Part shown: positions 1 through 7,628 of the stretch, piece by piece
Numbering within the stretch: the stretch's first letter is position 1
Layout of the letters: the number at the start of each line of letters is the position of its first letter
Source: Burkholderia sp. Nafp2/4-1b
Lineage (GTDB): Bacteria; Pseudomonadota; Gammaproteobacteria; Burkholderiales; Burkholderiaceae
Length of the DNA stretch: 39,285 bases
NCBI RefSeq assembly: GCF_003635165.1
Contig: NZ_ML058640.1
Span: 1-39,285, forward strand
Direction of reading: 5' to 3'
Program-made: the position numbers and the translations under genes
Notes under the pieces: model-generated
The model's input: only the letters and a program-made list of their open reading frames with translations
What the model was told of the DNA's origin: nothing
The model's database searches: none

Positions 1-2
1 AT

Positions 3-1382
3 AATCTCGAAGTGCGCATAAGATCTGCCGACGGCGCATGGACGGACCTGGTTTTCGACCCAGTTGTTGTCCGCAGGCAGATGCCCATCGTCCAGATAGC
101 GCGTGAGCGCCTCCCAGCGCTTCAGGCTGTAATCGAGTGCCTTGGCGATCGCAGAACCCTCGGCGACGCGTTGTCGCTGCTCGACCAACCACACATGGAA
201 GGCATCGGCGATCGGCCGAGCCCGCTCCTGGCGCATGAGGCGCCTTCGGTCCGGGTCAAGCTCTGCTACGTCACGCTCCACTTCGTACAGCGCGCCGAAG
301 TACCGCAACGCCGGCTCGGCCAGCTCACTGTGGTGCTTGACGTGCAGGTCGAAGAACTTCGGACGAGCATGGGCAAGACATCCGATCTCGGTGATCCCGT
401 TTTCGAAGCCTGCCTTGTAGCCGCCGTAGTCATCGCACACCAGCTTGCCGCGCCACTCGCCGAGGAAGGCACGTGCATGTTCGCCGGCGCGGCTGTCGGC
501 GAAGTCGTAGATCACCGCCCGGAGTTCGGTGAACTGCGTGGTGCTGTAGGCCCACAGGTAAGCGCGATGGGTCTTGCCCTTGCCCGGCGCGAGCATCTGT
601 ACCGGTGTCTCGTCGGCGTGCAACACGTATTGCTGCAACAGTTCCTGCTGTAACGCGTCGACCAGAGGCTGCAATCGCACGCCGCATACCCCGACCCAGG
701 CACCGAGCGTTGATTGCGGGATCGCCAGCCCCGCACGTGCAAAGATGCGTTCCAGTCGATAGAGCGGCAAGTGGTCCGCATATTTCGCCACGAGCACCCA
801 CGCGAGCAGCGCGGCGCTCGGGATGCCCTTGTCGATCACCTGCGGCGGAACCGGCGCCTGCACCAACGTCTCGCAGACCTTGCACACCCACTTGCCCCGG
901 ATATGTCGCTCGACCGTGAACACGCCGGGCGTATAGTTCAGCTTCTCGCTGACGTCCTCGCCAATGCGTACGCGCTGACAGCCACACGCACAGGTCGTGT
1001 TGTCCGGTTCATGATGGATGTCGGTGCGCGGGAACTGCGGCGGCAGCGGGGCGCGTTTCGGTTGCTGACGCGCTTGGCTGGCCCGTTTCTCCGGTTGCAA
1101 GGCTTCGAGCTCGGTTTCAATCGCAGCCAGATCCGCGTCGATCGCTTCGTCGAGCAGGCTCATTTGCTCTTTGTTGAACTGCTCGCTGCGCTTGCCGAAC
1201 TGCTGCCGCTTGATGAGCGACAGCTCGTGCGTGAGCTGATCGATCCGCGTTTGTCGATACCGCAGCTCCCGCTCCTTCTCATCGATCTCGCGGTCCTTCT
1301 TCTTGACCTCGACTATCAACGCCGCGGCCAAGGCGTGGAGCTGTTCGGGGCTGAGGGCGTCAAGGTCGGATGGCAGGTCCAT
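3..1382 (-). CDS. tnpC: IS66 transposase TnpC (partial, C-terminus beyond window)
   Basis: Open frame of 460 codons from ATG at 1382 to the left edge, beginning MDLPSDLDALSPEQL. The N-terminal coiled coil is followed by the GKRSEQ motif, a CACGCQR...CKVCE zinc-binding pair, and the IS66 catalytic core. The three DDE residues are visible in LHADETPV (first Asp), VCDDYGGYK (second Asp) and DNNWVENQVRP (Glu, about 30 codons from the edge). IS66 TnpC proteins are usually about 510-540 aa, so some 50-80 residues are missing off-window. The last nine visible residues, GRSYAHFEI, differ from the usual GRSNWLF pattern, so the gene may be disrupted just at the edge. It catalyses cut-and-paste style transposition with TnpA and TnpB. 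Confidence 0.93.
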   Translation of the reverse strand, partial: MDLPSDLDALSPEQLHALAAALIVEVKKKDREIDEKERELRYRQTRIDQLTHELSLIKRQQFGKRSEQFNKEQMSLLDEAIDADLAAIETELEALQPEKRASQARQQPKRAPLPPQFPRTDIHHEPDNTTCACGCQRVRIGEDVSEKLNYTPGVFTVERHIRGKWVCKVCETLVQAPVPPQVIDKGIPSAALLAWVLVAKYADHLPLYRLERIFARAGLAIPQSTLGAWVGVCGVRLQPLVDALQQELLQQYVLHADETPVQMLAPGKGKTHRAYLWAYSTTQFTELRAVIYDFADSRAGEHARAFLGEWRGKLVCDDYGGYKAGFENGITEIGCLAHARPKFFDLHVKHHSELAEPALRYFGALYEVERDVAELDPDRRRLMRQERARPIADAFHVWLVEQRQRVAEGSAIAKALDYSLKRWEALTRYLDDGHLPADNNWVENQVRPCAVGRSYAHFEI

Positions 1383-1445
1383 GACAACCAGTCTGCCAGA
1401 CGCCCACCAGATACGGAAGCGGAACAGTTTACGTCCGGCGCAGCA

Positions 1446-1781
1446 TCATAGGACGGTGATCGCGTGGTCCGGCGTAAGCGTGCGCCACGGCAATCCCGCC
1501 ACCAACGCGCGCAACTGCTCCGGATTCAGCGGTAACGCGATCGCTTGCTCACCGTTGGTCCAGACGAATCGCCCCTTGTTCAGACGCCGTGCGGCAAGCC
1601 ACACACCCAAGCCGTCATAGACCAGTACCTTCATCCGTGTCGACTGCCGGTTGGCAAACAGGTACGCATGGTGGGGCCGCACCGCGCCGAACACCTTGAC
1701 CACGCGCGCCAGCAGCGTATCGACGCCGGCGCGCATATCGATCGGCTCGATCGCCAGCCAGATCGCCTCGATGCGGATCAT
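1446..1781 (-). CDS. tnpB: IS66 accessory protein TnpB
   Basis: A 111-aa protein beginning MIRIEAIWLAIEPIDMRAG, the classic IS66 Orf2 family opening, with the conserved HHAYLFANRQSTRMKVLVYDG core and a W-aromatic C-terminal half. The ATG at 1781 overlaps the tnpA stop as ATGA, the normal arrangement for translational coupling in IS66; longer starts in the same frame only read into tnpA. TnpB is needed for efficient IS66 transposition, but its biochemical role is not established. It looks intact. Confidence 0.95.
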   Translation of the reverse strand: MIRIEAIWLAIEPIDMRAGVDTLLARVVKVFGAVRPHHAYLFANRQSTRMKVLVYDGLGVWLAARRLNKGRFVWTNGEQAIALPLNPEQLRALVAGLPWRTLTPDHAITVL

Positions 1782-2164
1782 CGCAGCCACCCTTGCAACC
1801 ATGCCGCGCAATCGGCCGCGGCGCATAGCGGCCAGCGCACCGTCACGGTCGCCGCGCCCCGGCGTACCTCGATCTGGATCTCAGTTGGAGTCGCCGCCGC
1901 ACCCGGCGCTTCCAGTTGCAGCGGGACGAATTCCGCCGCCGGCAAACTCCGCGACTGGCGTGCCTCTTCCGCTGCGTCCAGTTCCTCCCGTGCGGCCACC
2001 CATCGACGCAGCAAATTCGCGTTCAACCGGTAATGCAGCGCAACCGCCGCGATCGATACGTTCGGCTGCATCGCCGCACGGATCACCTTCTCCTTGAATT
2101 CCTTGCTGTGGCGGCGTCTCCGCGTCGGCTCTACCGTCTCCGAAATCGTTTCATTCTCGTCCAT
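1778..2164 (-). CDS. tnpA: IS66 transposase accessory protein TnpA
   Basis: A 128-aa protein beginning MDENETISETVEPTRRRRHSKEFKEK. It has an N-terminal helix-turn-helix of the IS3/IS911 OrfA type (KEFKEKVIRAAMQPNVSIAAVALHYRLNANLLRRW), and a C-terminal IS66 segment ending AAADCAAWLQGWLR. I chose ATG at 2164; a GTG three codons upstream is in frame. The protein probably binds the element ends. It is first in the coupled tnpA-tnpB-tnpC operon and looks intact. Confidence 0.92.
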   Translation of the reverse strand: MDENETISETVEPTRRRRHSKEFKEKVIRAAMQPNVSIAAVALHYRLNANLLRRWVAAREELDAAEEARQSRSLPAAEFVPLQLEAPGAAATPTEIQIEVRRGAATVTVRWPLCAAADCAAWLQGWLR

Positions 2165-2170
2165 AGCGTA

Positions 2171-2200
2171 CACGTGTCCATTTAAAAATTAGGTGGACAC
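2171..2200. promoter_or_regulatory. Inverted repeat upstream of IS66 tnpA
   Basis: GTGTCCA and TGGACAC form an inverted repeat around an A/T-rich centre (TTTAAAAATTAGG) just upstream of tnpA, inside the element. The A/T-rich centre could hold a promoter for the transposase operon. The assignment is by position only. Confidence 0.35.
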
Positions 2201-2253
2201 GATCGTCGCTTTCGTCACCCTGACTCTTCAAGATGACATTGCCGGGCGCTTAC

Positions 2254-2383
2254 ATCTCGTTCATCTGCGTCGTCGGCGCGTTTGTCGGCGACATTACCCA
2301 ACGGCGCGATGATCGAGCTCGAGTGTTCTGGGCGGGACGCCTCGCTGGTGACGGCGATGATCGCGGCACTTGGAGCGCGCTGA
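2254..2383 (+). pseudogene. tnpA: IS66 tnpA, 5'-truncated remnant
   Basis: Reading frame 2 from the junction gives SSARLSATLPNGAMIELEC followed by SGRDASLVTAMIAALGAR and a TGA at 2381-2383. That is the C-terminal domain of IS66 TnpA. About two thirds of the gene, including the helix-turn-helix, is missing because another IS66 ends at 2253. The stop overlaps the tnpB ATG as TGATG, preserving the family's coupling. Confidence 0.85.
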
Positions 2384-2736
2384 TGTTCCGCTTCGACGAC
2401 AATTTGCGGATCTATTTGCATCGCGAGCCGATCGACTTCCGCGCCGGACTGAACACGCTGGTAACGATGGTCGAGCAGGCGATGCAGCTCGATCCGCTTG
2501 CGCGAGCCGTCTTCGGGTTCCATAACCGGAAACGGGATCGCGTGAAGCTGTTGCTCTATGACCGGGCCGGCTTCTGGCTGATGATGAAACGGCTGGAGGT
2601 AGACCGTTTCGCCTGGCCTCGCCGTCAGCAGACCGTGATCGAACTCACGGTGGAACAGCTTCACCTGCTGCCTGACGGCGTCGATGTCGACGCGGTGCGT
2701 CGTCATCCCGCGCGACAGTACTGCTTCACGAGTTGA
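2383..2736 (+). CDS. tnpB: IS66 accessory protein TnpB (second element)
   Basis: A 117-aa protein starting MFRFDDNLRIYLHREPIDFRAG and containing the IS66 Orf2 core (VFGFHNRKRDRVKLLLYDR, GFWLMMKRLE). The ATG at 2383 overlaps the stop of the truncated tnpA. A longer frame starting at 2233 is not real, because it only reads across the junction with the other IS66. The gene appears intact, but its partners are broken, so it is probably non-functional here. Confidence 0.9.
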   Translation: MFRFDDNLRIYLHREPIDFRAGLNTLVTMVEQAMQLDPLARAVFGFHNRKRDRVKLLLYDRAGFWLMMKRLEVDRFAWPRRQQTVIELTVEQLHLLPDGVDVDAVRRHPARQYCFTS

Positions 2737-2835
2737 GTCGCGGTGTCGCGAACGTTGTTGGTTAACAACGGGCGGCACTGCCGTTACAAATTTCCGTAAA
2801 CCTGTGCGGCATCGCGCTTCGCTATCGTGAAGCGC

Positions 2836-3495
2836 ATGAAAGCTGATCTCTCCCGATTGCCGCGGGCCGTCAAGACCTACACCCATGAGCTCGAGGAGCG
2901 CGTCACCACCGACGTGCAGCTCATCGCCGAACGTGACGCCAGGATTTGACCAAGCGCCTCGATGCGCTGGAAGAGCAATATCGTCTCGCGCTGGCCCGGC
3001 AGTATGCGCCGAAGAGCGAGAAGCGGCGGGACCGCGTGTTCAACGAGGCCGAAGAAGAAGCCGCAGCGGAGCCGGCCGGCGAGGACGACAGCGACGTGCC
3101 CTCTCTGCCGGACACCGGGTTGCCAGAGCTCGACAAGCCCGAACCTCGCAAGGGAGGCCGCAAACCGCTGCCTGCGGATCTGCCGCGCGAGCGCATCGAG
3201 TACGACCTGCCCGAGGACCGGAAGAGCTGCCCGTGCTGCGGCAAGGCCCTGCACCGCATGGGCGAGGAAGTCAGCGAGCAGTTGCACATGGAGGTCAAGG
3301 TGTCGGTACTGCAACACGCGCGCGCCAAATATGCGTGCCGGCACTGCGAACGTCACGGCGTGCGTACACCGATCGTGGTCGCGCCGATGCCGGCGCAGCC
3401 CTTGCCGGGCAGTCATGCAAGTCCCTCGATGATTGCCGCCGTCACGGCCGGTAAGTACGTCGACGTCACGCCGCTGTACCGGATGGAGGATGCCC
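2836..3495 (+). pseudogene. tnpC: IS66 tnpC, frameshifted and truncated
   Basis: ATG at 2836 opens MKADLSRLPRAVKTYTHEL and reaches a TGA at 2947-2949. The continuation lies in another frame: DLTKRLDALEEQYRLALARQ, then the zinc pair CPCCGKALH...CRHCERHG and the IS66 signature GKYVDVTPLYRMEDA. Restoring two bases near 2946 would rejoin the halves (RI-D-LTKRLD). After PLYRMEDA, near 3490, the similarity to IS66 stops and unrelated sequence follows, so the whole catalytic domain is gone. Confidence 0.88.
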
Positions 3496-3516
3496 GTGGT
3501 GCTGCGCCCGTACTAG

Positions 3517-3726
3517 AGCGACAAGCCGCTCGAGGCACCACGCGCCGAAGACAAGGACTTCATCGCCAACGAAGGCGAGATCTCGACGCTGATGAAGGCG
3601 CTGCCGAGCGAGGAAATGCGCAAGTCGGTACTCAAGGGCATGAAGGCCAAGACCGATCCGGGCGGCACGATCGTCGTTCAGCGCGCGTTCGCCGAGTCGG
3701 ATACCGGTGTGGTCAACGCCGGCTAG
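3517..3726 (+). pseudogene. Unidentified coding remnant, C-terminal part only
   Basis: An open frame of 69 codons directly follows an in-frame TAG and the broken end of tnpC. It has no good start codon and reads like true protein (DKPLEAPRAEDKDFIANEGE, then ISTLMKALPSEEMRKSVLKG, ending ESDTGVVNAG). It looks like the tail of a gene whose 5' part was removed when the IS66 remnant formed. I do not recognise the family. An antisense reading of the same stretch exists but has poorer composition. Confidence 0.4.
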
Positions 3727-3992
3727 CTCCAGTCGGCAGCGAAGTATCCCGATCACTGCCAGGTTGTCAGCGACGTGTTAGCGCTTACTGGCGGTCGAGC
3801 ATCCAGTTGCCATATCGCGGGTGATTCGGCCGCCAACAGCGGAGTCTGCGGAGTCTCGGCATACTCCTTCCTATGTCCGCCATGCGCGCCATTTTGCGCG
3901 GGCGATGATTCTTTCGATTTCCGTGTCGCTCGGGGATAATTGTGGGCGCTTGCTCTGCCACGGGCTTCTTCACCGAACACACCGCTGTGAAC
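3727..3992. other. Intergenic stretch before the acyltransferase
   Basis: About 265 bp between the remnant and the acyltransferase start. Two overlapping minus-strand frames exist here (to about 3994) but show no recognisable motif and no ribosome-binding site, and I do not call them. No clear promoter was seen. Confidence 0.4.
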
Positions 3993-5930
3993 ATGGAAAT
4001 TTTACGGAACGGCCTTGGCGCTAAATCGCCAAATCACGCATCGAGCAAAGTAGCTACTATCCCCGATAGCATCCCTGGATACCGTCCAGACATCGACGGG
4101 CTGCGAGCCGTGTCGGTACTGGCGGTACTCATCTTCCACGCTTTCCCGGCAGTTTTGACCGGCGGGTTTGTTGGTGTGGACGTGTTTTTCGTGATCTCCG
4201 GCTACGTCATCACGAAGCATATGTTGCGCGAGGCCGACACCGGCACCTTCAGTTTCTTCGCGTTCTATGGGCGGCGTATTCGGCGGATTTTCCCGGCGCT
4301 ACTGCCGGTACTTGTTTGCATCTACGGGGTCGGCTGGTTTGAAATGCTGCCCGAGGAATTCAAACAATTGGGGCTCGACATCGCGGGCGGTGCAGGTTCC
4401 GTTGCTAACCTCGTGCTCTGGCACGAAGCCGGGTACTTCGATGTATCCGCTGCGTTGAAGCCACTGCTCCACCTGTGGTCTCTTGGCGTCGAGGAGCAGT
4501 TCTATCTGGCATGGCCCATCTTGCTTCTCGCGGCTGTGCGAGCGCGTAGGTCCACGTACTGGCCTATCGTGCTCGTGGGCCTTGGCTCGTTTGCGCTGAA
4601 CGTTTCTGTTGTGCGCCATGACACGGTTGAGGCGTTCTACGCACCGTGGACACGAGCTTGGGAGCCGATGCTCGGCGCGCTGCTTGCGTATCGACACTCC
4701 GCTGACAGCAGCACCTCTTCAAGCGATGCCAGTATCAAGGGCATCGTCGGGCTACTTCTCCTGGTCGTCTCGTTCGTATTTCTCAAGGAGTCTTTGACGT
4801 TTCCGGGTTGGTGGGCGCTCATGCCGACCGTGGGAGCCTATCTCGTCATTGATTCTGGCGCGAGTCGGACATTTGCCTCTCGCGTACTTGGCTGGCGACC
4901 CCTCGTCCTGATTGGGTTGATCAGCTACCCGCTGTATCTGTATCACTGGCCGCTTCTCTCCGCGCTGAAGATCTCGGGCGGCAGTGCAGTCTCGGCCGTT
5001 TGGCGCGTCGTTGCGCTGTTGATTTGCTTCCCTTTAGCCCTGGCGACGTATCGTTATATCGAGACGCCGATCAGAAAATCGCGGCATCCTCGCGTGGTGG
5101 TGAGCATTCTCGTCCTTCTGATGGCGGGCTGCGGCTTTGCTGGCTACAACGCTTACCAGCGTGGCGGACTGGAATTTCGAATGTCGCACATGGTCGGCGC
5201 GTTTGCAGACGGAGTGAACTTCGACCGCGACAAGATTTGGCGTCGTGGGGAATGCTATCTCGAAGGTTCCGATAAGTCGTCTTTCAGTGACTCTTGCGTG
5301 GATGTCGGCACCGGGCCACTCGTTATGTTGTGGGGCGACTCTCGATCCGCTGCTCTGTATCCTGGCCTGCGTAGTGTCAGCAGCGCGCGCGGTGTGCGGC
5401 TGGCGCAATTCAGCACCGCCGGATGCCCCCCCGTCACCGGTGGCGATCCGCGGTGCGCACAAGCGAATGCGCGTGTGATCGAGATAGTGAAGGCGATGAA
5501 GCCGGAAATCGTGTTGCTGACAGCAAATTGGACCACGGATCGGCTTCACGCGCTTTCGGCAACCGTCGATGCGTTGCGTGCAGCCGGCGTCGGGCGGATT
5601 GTCCTAATCGGGCAGGTTGCCACCTGGCAAAGTTCGTTGCCGAAGCTCTACTGGCTTTACTGGCGAGAGCATCACGAGAAGATGCCGGCGCGTTCCTTTT
5701 TCGGATTAGATCCCGCATCAAGGCAGTATGACCGGGACGGGGCGACGATCGCGAAGCAGCTCGGTATTGAGTACGTTTCCGCATTTGACGCGATGTGCAA
5801 CGACGCGGGCTGCATTACCCGCACGGGCTCGGGTCGTGGAAACATCGTCATGTTCGATGATTCGCACCTGACTCCGGCCGGCGCGGAAGCGGTGGCGGAC
5901 GGTATCGCGGCTAGGGTGTTCGGCGGCTAA
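3993..5930 (+). CDS. OafA/YrhL-type membrane acyltransferase with SGNH domain
   Basis: A 645-aa protein. The N-terminal half is an acyltransferase-3 (AT3) domain, with the R-X10-H signature at R38 and H49 (DGLRAVSVLAVLIFHA), GVDVFFVISGYVI, RRIRRIFPAL and LWSLGVEEQFYL, and about ten hydrophobic segments. The C-terminal periplasmic half is an SGNH-like domain with the nucleophile motif LWGDSRS (S450) and the DDSH motif near the end (D622, H625). Such fusions move an acyl group across the inner membrane onto surface sugars, typically O-antigen or another envelope glycan. I chose ATG at 3993; an alternative start at 3942 adds 17 unrelated residues. The gene stands alone between insertion-sequence remnants, is full length, and may be horizontally acquired. 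The actual acceptor sugar cannot be read from sequence. Confidence 0.93.
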   Translation: MEILRNGLGAKSPNHASSKVATIPDSIPGYRPDIDGLRAVSVLAVLIFHAFPAVLTGGFVGVDVFFVISGYVITKHMLREADTGTFSFFAFYGRRIRRIFPALLPVLVCIYGVGWFEMLPEEFKQLGLDIAGGAGSVANLVLWHEAGYFDVSAALKPLLHLWSLGVEEQFYLAWPILLLAAVRARRSTYWPIVLVGLGSFALNVSVVRHDTVEAFYAPWTRAWEPMLGALLAYRHSADSSTSSSDASIKGIVGLLLLVVSFVFLKESLTFPGWWALMPTVGAYLVIDSGASRTFASRVLGWRPLVLIGLISYPLYLYHWPLLSALKISGGSAVSAVWRVVALLICFPLALATYRYIETPIRKSRHPRVVVSILVLLMAGCGFAGYNAYQRGGLEFRMSHMVGAFADGVNFDRDKIWRRGECYLEGSDKSSFSDSCVDVGTGPLVMLWGDSRSAALYPGLRSVSSARGVRLAQFSTAGCPPVTGGDPRCAQANARVIEIVKAMKPEIVLLTANWTTDRLHALSATVDALRAAGVGRIVLIGQVATWQSSLPKLYWLYWREHHEKMPARSFFGLDPASRQYDRDGATIAKQLGIEYVSAFDAMCNDAGCITRTGSGRGNIVMFDDSHLTPAGAEAVADGIAARVFGG

Positions 5931-6232
5931 CTCGCGAGCAGCACCGATTCACCGCGGCCGCCATTTCAACGAGGGACACGGTCAAGCCCTTGGTGAGCGC
6001 GAGCGTCGTGTCAAGGTTCGGCGAGCGCAGCCCACGTTCGAGGTTCGAGAAGCGAGATATAGGTCCGATCGAGGTCTGTCACCTTCGCCAAGGTGTACTG
6101 CGACATGCTTCGTTCGTTCCGAAGCTTTCGCAACGTGGCGGCAAATTCGCTGTTGGCTTGACTGTTCAAATTCCCGGCCCGGTCGTCTGGGTCAGGATTG
6201 TGAGTTTGAGGACAATAGTCAATAGCCAGCAA
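5911..6232 (-). pseudogene. XRE-family transcriptional regulator, broken by 7-bp duplication
   Basis: The minus strand encodes a Cro/CI helix-turn-helix: FAATLRKLRNERSMSQYTL and DLDRTYISLLE, then a shift to ERGLRSPNLDTTLALTKGL in the next frame, ending at TAG 5911-5913. The shift is explained exactly by a perfect tandem duplication of GTTCGAG (6036-6042 and 6043-6049, plus strand). Removing one copy restores YISLLERGLRSPNLDT, the normal family pattern. As it stands the frame ends early at PRTWAALAEP. The likely start is a TTG at 6169 or 6232. The 3' end overlaps the acyltransferase convergently by about 20 bp. Confidence 0.82.
6036..6049. repeat. 7-bp perfect tandem duplication disrupting the XRE gene
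   Basis: GTTCGAGGTTCGAG, two exact copies. The length is not a multiple of three and it lies in the turn after the recognition helix of the regulator, causing the frameshift. Such duplications can revert by slippage. Confidence 0.9.
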
Positions 6233-6244
6233 CAGACTATTGTC
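6211..6244. promoter_or_regulatory. Perfect 10-bp inverted repeat, likely operator of the XRE gene
   Basis: GACAATAGTC at 6211-6220 and GACTATTGTC at 6235-6244 are exact reverse complements separated by 14 bases. They sit around the presumed start of the broken XRE regulator, as an autoregulatory operator would. The internal AATAG echoes the half-site. Confidence 0.55.
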
Positions 6245-6255
6245 GGAGTTTTGTA

Positions 6256-6478
6256 AGAGACGGATTCAAAAAGGCTGCTCCGTGCGTCTGAAGATGTTCC
6301 AGCAGACGAGGGAGCAACCGAATTTGAGAAGTGCTTCGTGAATGTCGGCTCGACGTTCGAAGCGAATGCGAAGACGACGGAAGTTGTGAAGCCACGCATG
6401 AGTACGTTCGACAACCCAGCGGAATTTGCCCAGACCACTGCCGTGTTCTGTCCGGCGCTTGGCGATCACCGGTGCGGA
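6256..6478 (-). mobile_element. IS5-family transposase remnant (C-terminus only)
   Basis: The minus frame from about 6475 to 6266 reads IAKRRTEHGSGLGKFRWVVE and then RTHAWLHNFRRLRIRFERRA, DIHEALLKFGCSLVCWN. This is the conserved C-terminus of IS5-group transposases (the RWVVERTHAWL...RRLRIRFERR signature). Everything upstream is missing; the sequence switches at about 6478 to repeats typical of IS21 ends. Confidence 0.85.
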
Positions 6479-7350
6479 TTTCGGTGATGGTGATCAGCCG
6501 TTTCGGCGAACGTGATCAGTTTGGAAGGTGGTGTTGCGCGGTCAATGGATTATAGCGAAGGTGATCACGATCAGGATGCGGAGGACTGCTTGGCGTTGGT
6601 CTTTCGCATCGATTCGCCCTTCAATGGTAGTTTGTGGGCCTGATGGACGAGCCGGTCGAGGATCGCGTCGGCGAGCGTCGGGTCCTGCAGCCACGCATGC
6701 CAGTGTTCCAGTGGCAACTGGCTGGTAATGATCGTGGATCGCGTGCCGACGCGATCGTCGAGCACCTCGAGCAGGTCGTTTCGGGCACTCTGATCGAGGT
6801 CCTGCAGGCCCCAGTCGTCGAGCAGGAGGACGTCCATCTTGGCGAGCTGTGCGAGCCGTCGCGTGAAGCTGCCGTCGCCATGGGCGATCTTCAATTCCTC
6901 GAACAGCCGCGCAACGCGGACGTACATCACGGAGAAGCCTTGTCGGCAGGCCTGCTGACCAAACGCGCAGGCGATCCACGTCTTGCCTGCTCCGGTCGGC
7001 CCCGTCAGGATGAGGTTTTGTGCATTACGGATCCAGTCGCAGCCAGCAAGTGCGGCGACGACGCTCTTGTCGATGCCGCGGCTCTGCCGGTACTCGATGT
7101 CCTCGATGCAGGCTTGGGGATTCTTGAGTTTCGCGGACTTCAGCAGCCGCTCGAGCCGCCGGGTATCGCGCCAGGCGAGTTCGCGATCGACGACCATGCC
7201 GAAGCGCTCTTCGAACGACAGGCTGGTGCTGGCGGTCAGCGCCGCTTGTTCCTCGAACGCGCGGGCCATGCCGTCGAGCTTCAGGGACTTGAGCTGGGTT
7301 ACGGATACAGTGGTCGTCGAACTGGAGTTGGGCAATATCGAGACAAGCAC
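6479..7350 (-). mobile_element. IS21-family remnant (istB only)
   Basis: istB plus one terminal region. At 6480-6570 the motif GTGATCA recurs (GATGGTGATCAGCC, GAACGTGATCAG, AAGGTGATCACG), resembling the multiple end repeats of IS21 elements. No istA is present upstream of istB, so the element is incomplete and immobile on its own. It abuts the truncated IS5 transposase. Confidence 0.75.
6571..7350 (-). CDS. istB: IS21 helper ATPase IstB
   Basis: A 259-aa protein, the usual IstB length. It has the N-terminal IstB segment (LKLDGMARAFEEQAALTAS), Walker A GPTGAGKT at residues 117-124, Walker B VLLLDDWG near residues 175-181, and ITSQLPLEHWHAWLQDPTLA, the family's sensor region. IstB is a DnaA/DnaC-like AAA ATPase that oligomerises on target DNA and stimulates the IstA transposase. 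The frame opens with GTG at 7350; its first 15 residues are atypical and may derive from the junction where istA was lost. Intact by sequence but without its partner. Confidence 0.92.
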   Translation of the reverse strand: MLVSILPNSSSTTTVSVTQLKSLKLDGMARAFEEQAALTASTSLSFEERFGMVVDRELAWRDTRRLERLLKSAKLKNPQACIEDIEYRQSRGIDKSVVAALAGCDWIRNAQNLILTGPTGAGKTWIACAFGQQACRQGFSVMYVRVARLFEELKIAHGDGSFTRRLAQLAKMDVLLLDDWGLQDLDQSARNDLLEVLDDRVGTRSTIITSQLPLEHWHAWLQDPTLADAILDRLVHQAHKLPLKGESMRKTNAKQSSAS

Positions 7351-7628
7351 TTGCGTCCCGGGCGACTTTTACGCCATTGCGGTCGACTGGTCCGGGCCAT
7401 ACGATTCCTTCTTCACCGTCCCCACCTTTTTTCGGTCACTGGGGATCACCTTCCTTATCTGACAAGGGTTTCGAGGCGACAGGCCAGCATGCGATTCGCT
7501 TCGTCGTCAAACCAATCCTGCTGGCATCACTATCAAAAAGTAATCAACAACATTCATTTATTATTGTTTTACGAACATTTATTGAATACGATGCTACGCG
7601 CTCCCTCTCACAAAGGAAAGGAATCTAT
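7351..7628. other. Non-coding gap with A/T-rich promoter-like DNA
   Basis: About 280 bp between the istB remnant and the DUF2975 gene. The last 120 bp are A/T-rich (7530-7590) and probably hold the promoter of the next operon. No gene seen. Confidence 0.4.

Larger units (their letters stand above)
1..2253 (-). mobile_element. IS66-family element, left part beyond window
   Basis: Three leftward genes in canonical IS66 order, tnpA-tnpB-tnpC, with tnpA and tnpB overlapping by four bases. On the minus strand, upstream of tnpA, the sequence begins GTAAGCGCCCGGCAATGTC (positions 2253 down), which has the form of an IS66 terminal inverted repeat. Immediately beyond it, in the opposite orientation, lies the C-terminal part of a different IS66 tnpA, so this copy landed inside another IS66. 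The far end lies left of the window, so the 8-bp target duplication typical of the family cannot be checked. Confidence 0.9.
2254..3495 (+). mobile_element. Second IS66 element, decayed and interrupted
   Basis: Rightward IS66 remnant: tnpA C-terminus, intact tnpB, and a tnpC that is frameshifted near 2946 and broken off near 3495. Its left end was removed or interrupted by the leftward IS66 whose terminal repeat ends at 2253. The proteins differ clearly from those of the first element, so this is a different IS66 subgroup rather than a duplicated copy. Confidence 0.88.

Noticed and set aside
2233..2736. Longer tnpB starting at 2233
   Set aside because: The first 50 codons cross the IS66-IS66 junction; the family start MFRFDD at 2383 overlaps the tnpA stop properly.
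3753..3994. Minus-strand frames before the acyltransferase
   Set aside because: No ribosome site or recognisable family, and two frames are equally open.
7384..7393. GACTGGTCC shared with the tRNA 3' flank, as a possible left att
   Set aside because: Only nine bases match and the tRNA portion itself (CCCCGACAGG) is absent.
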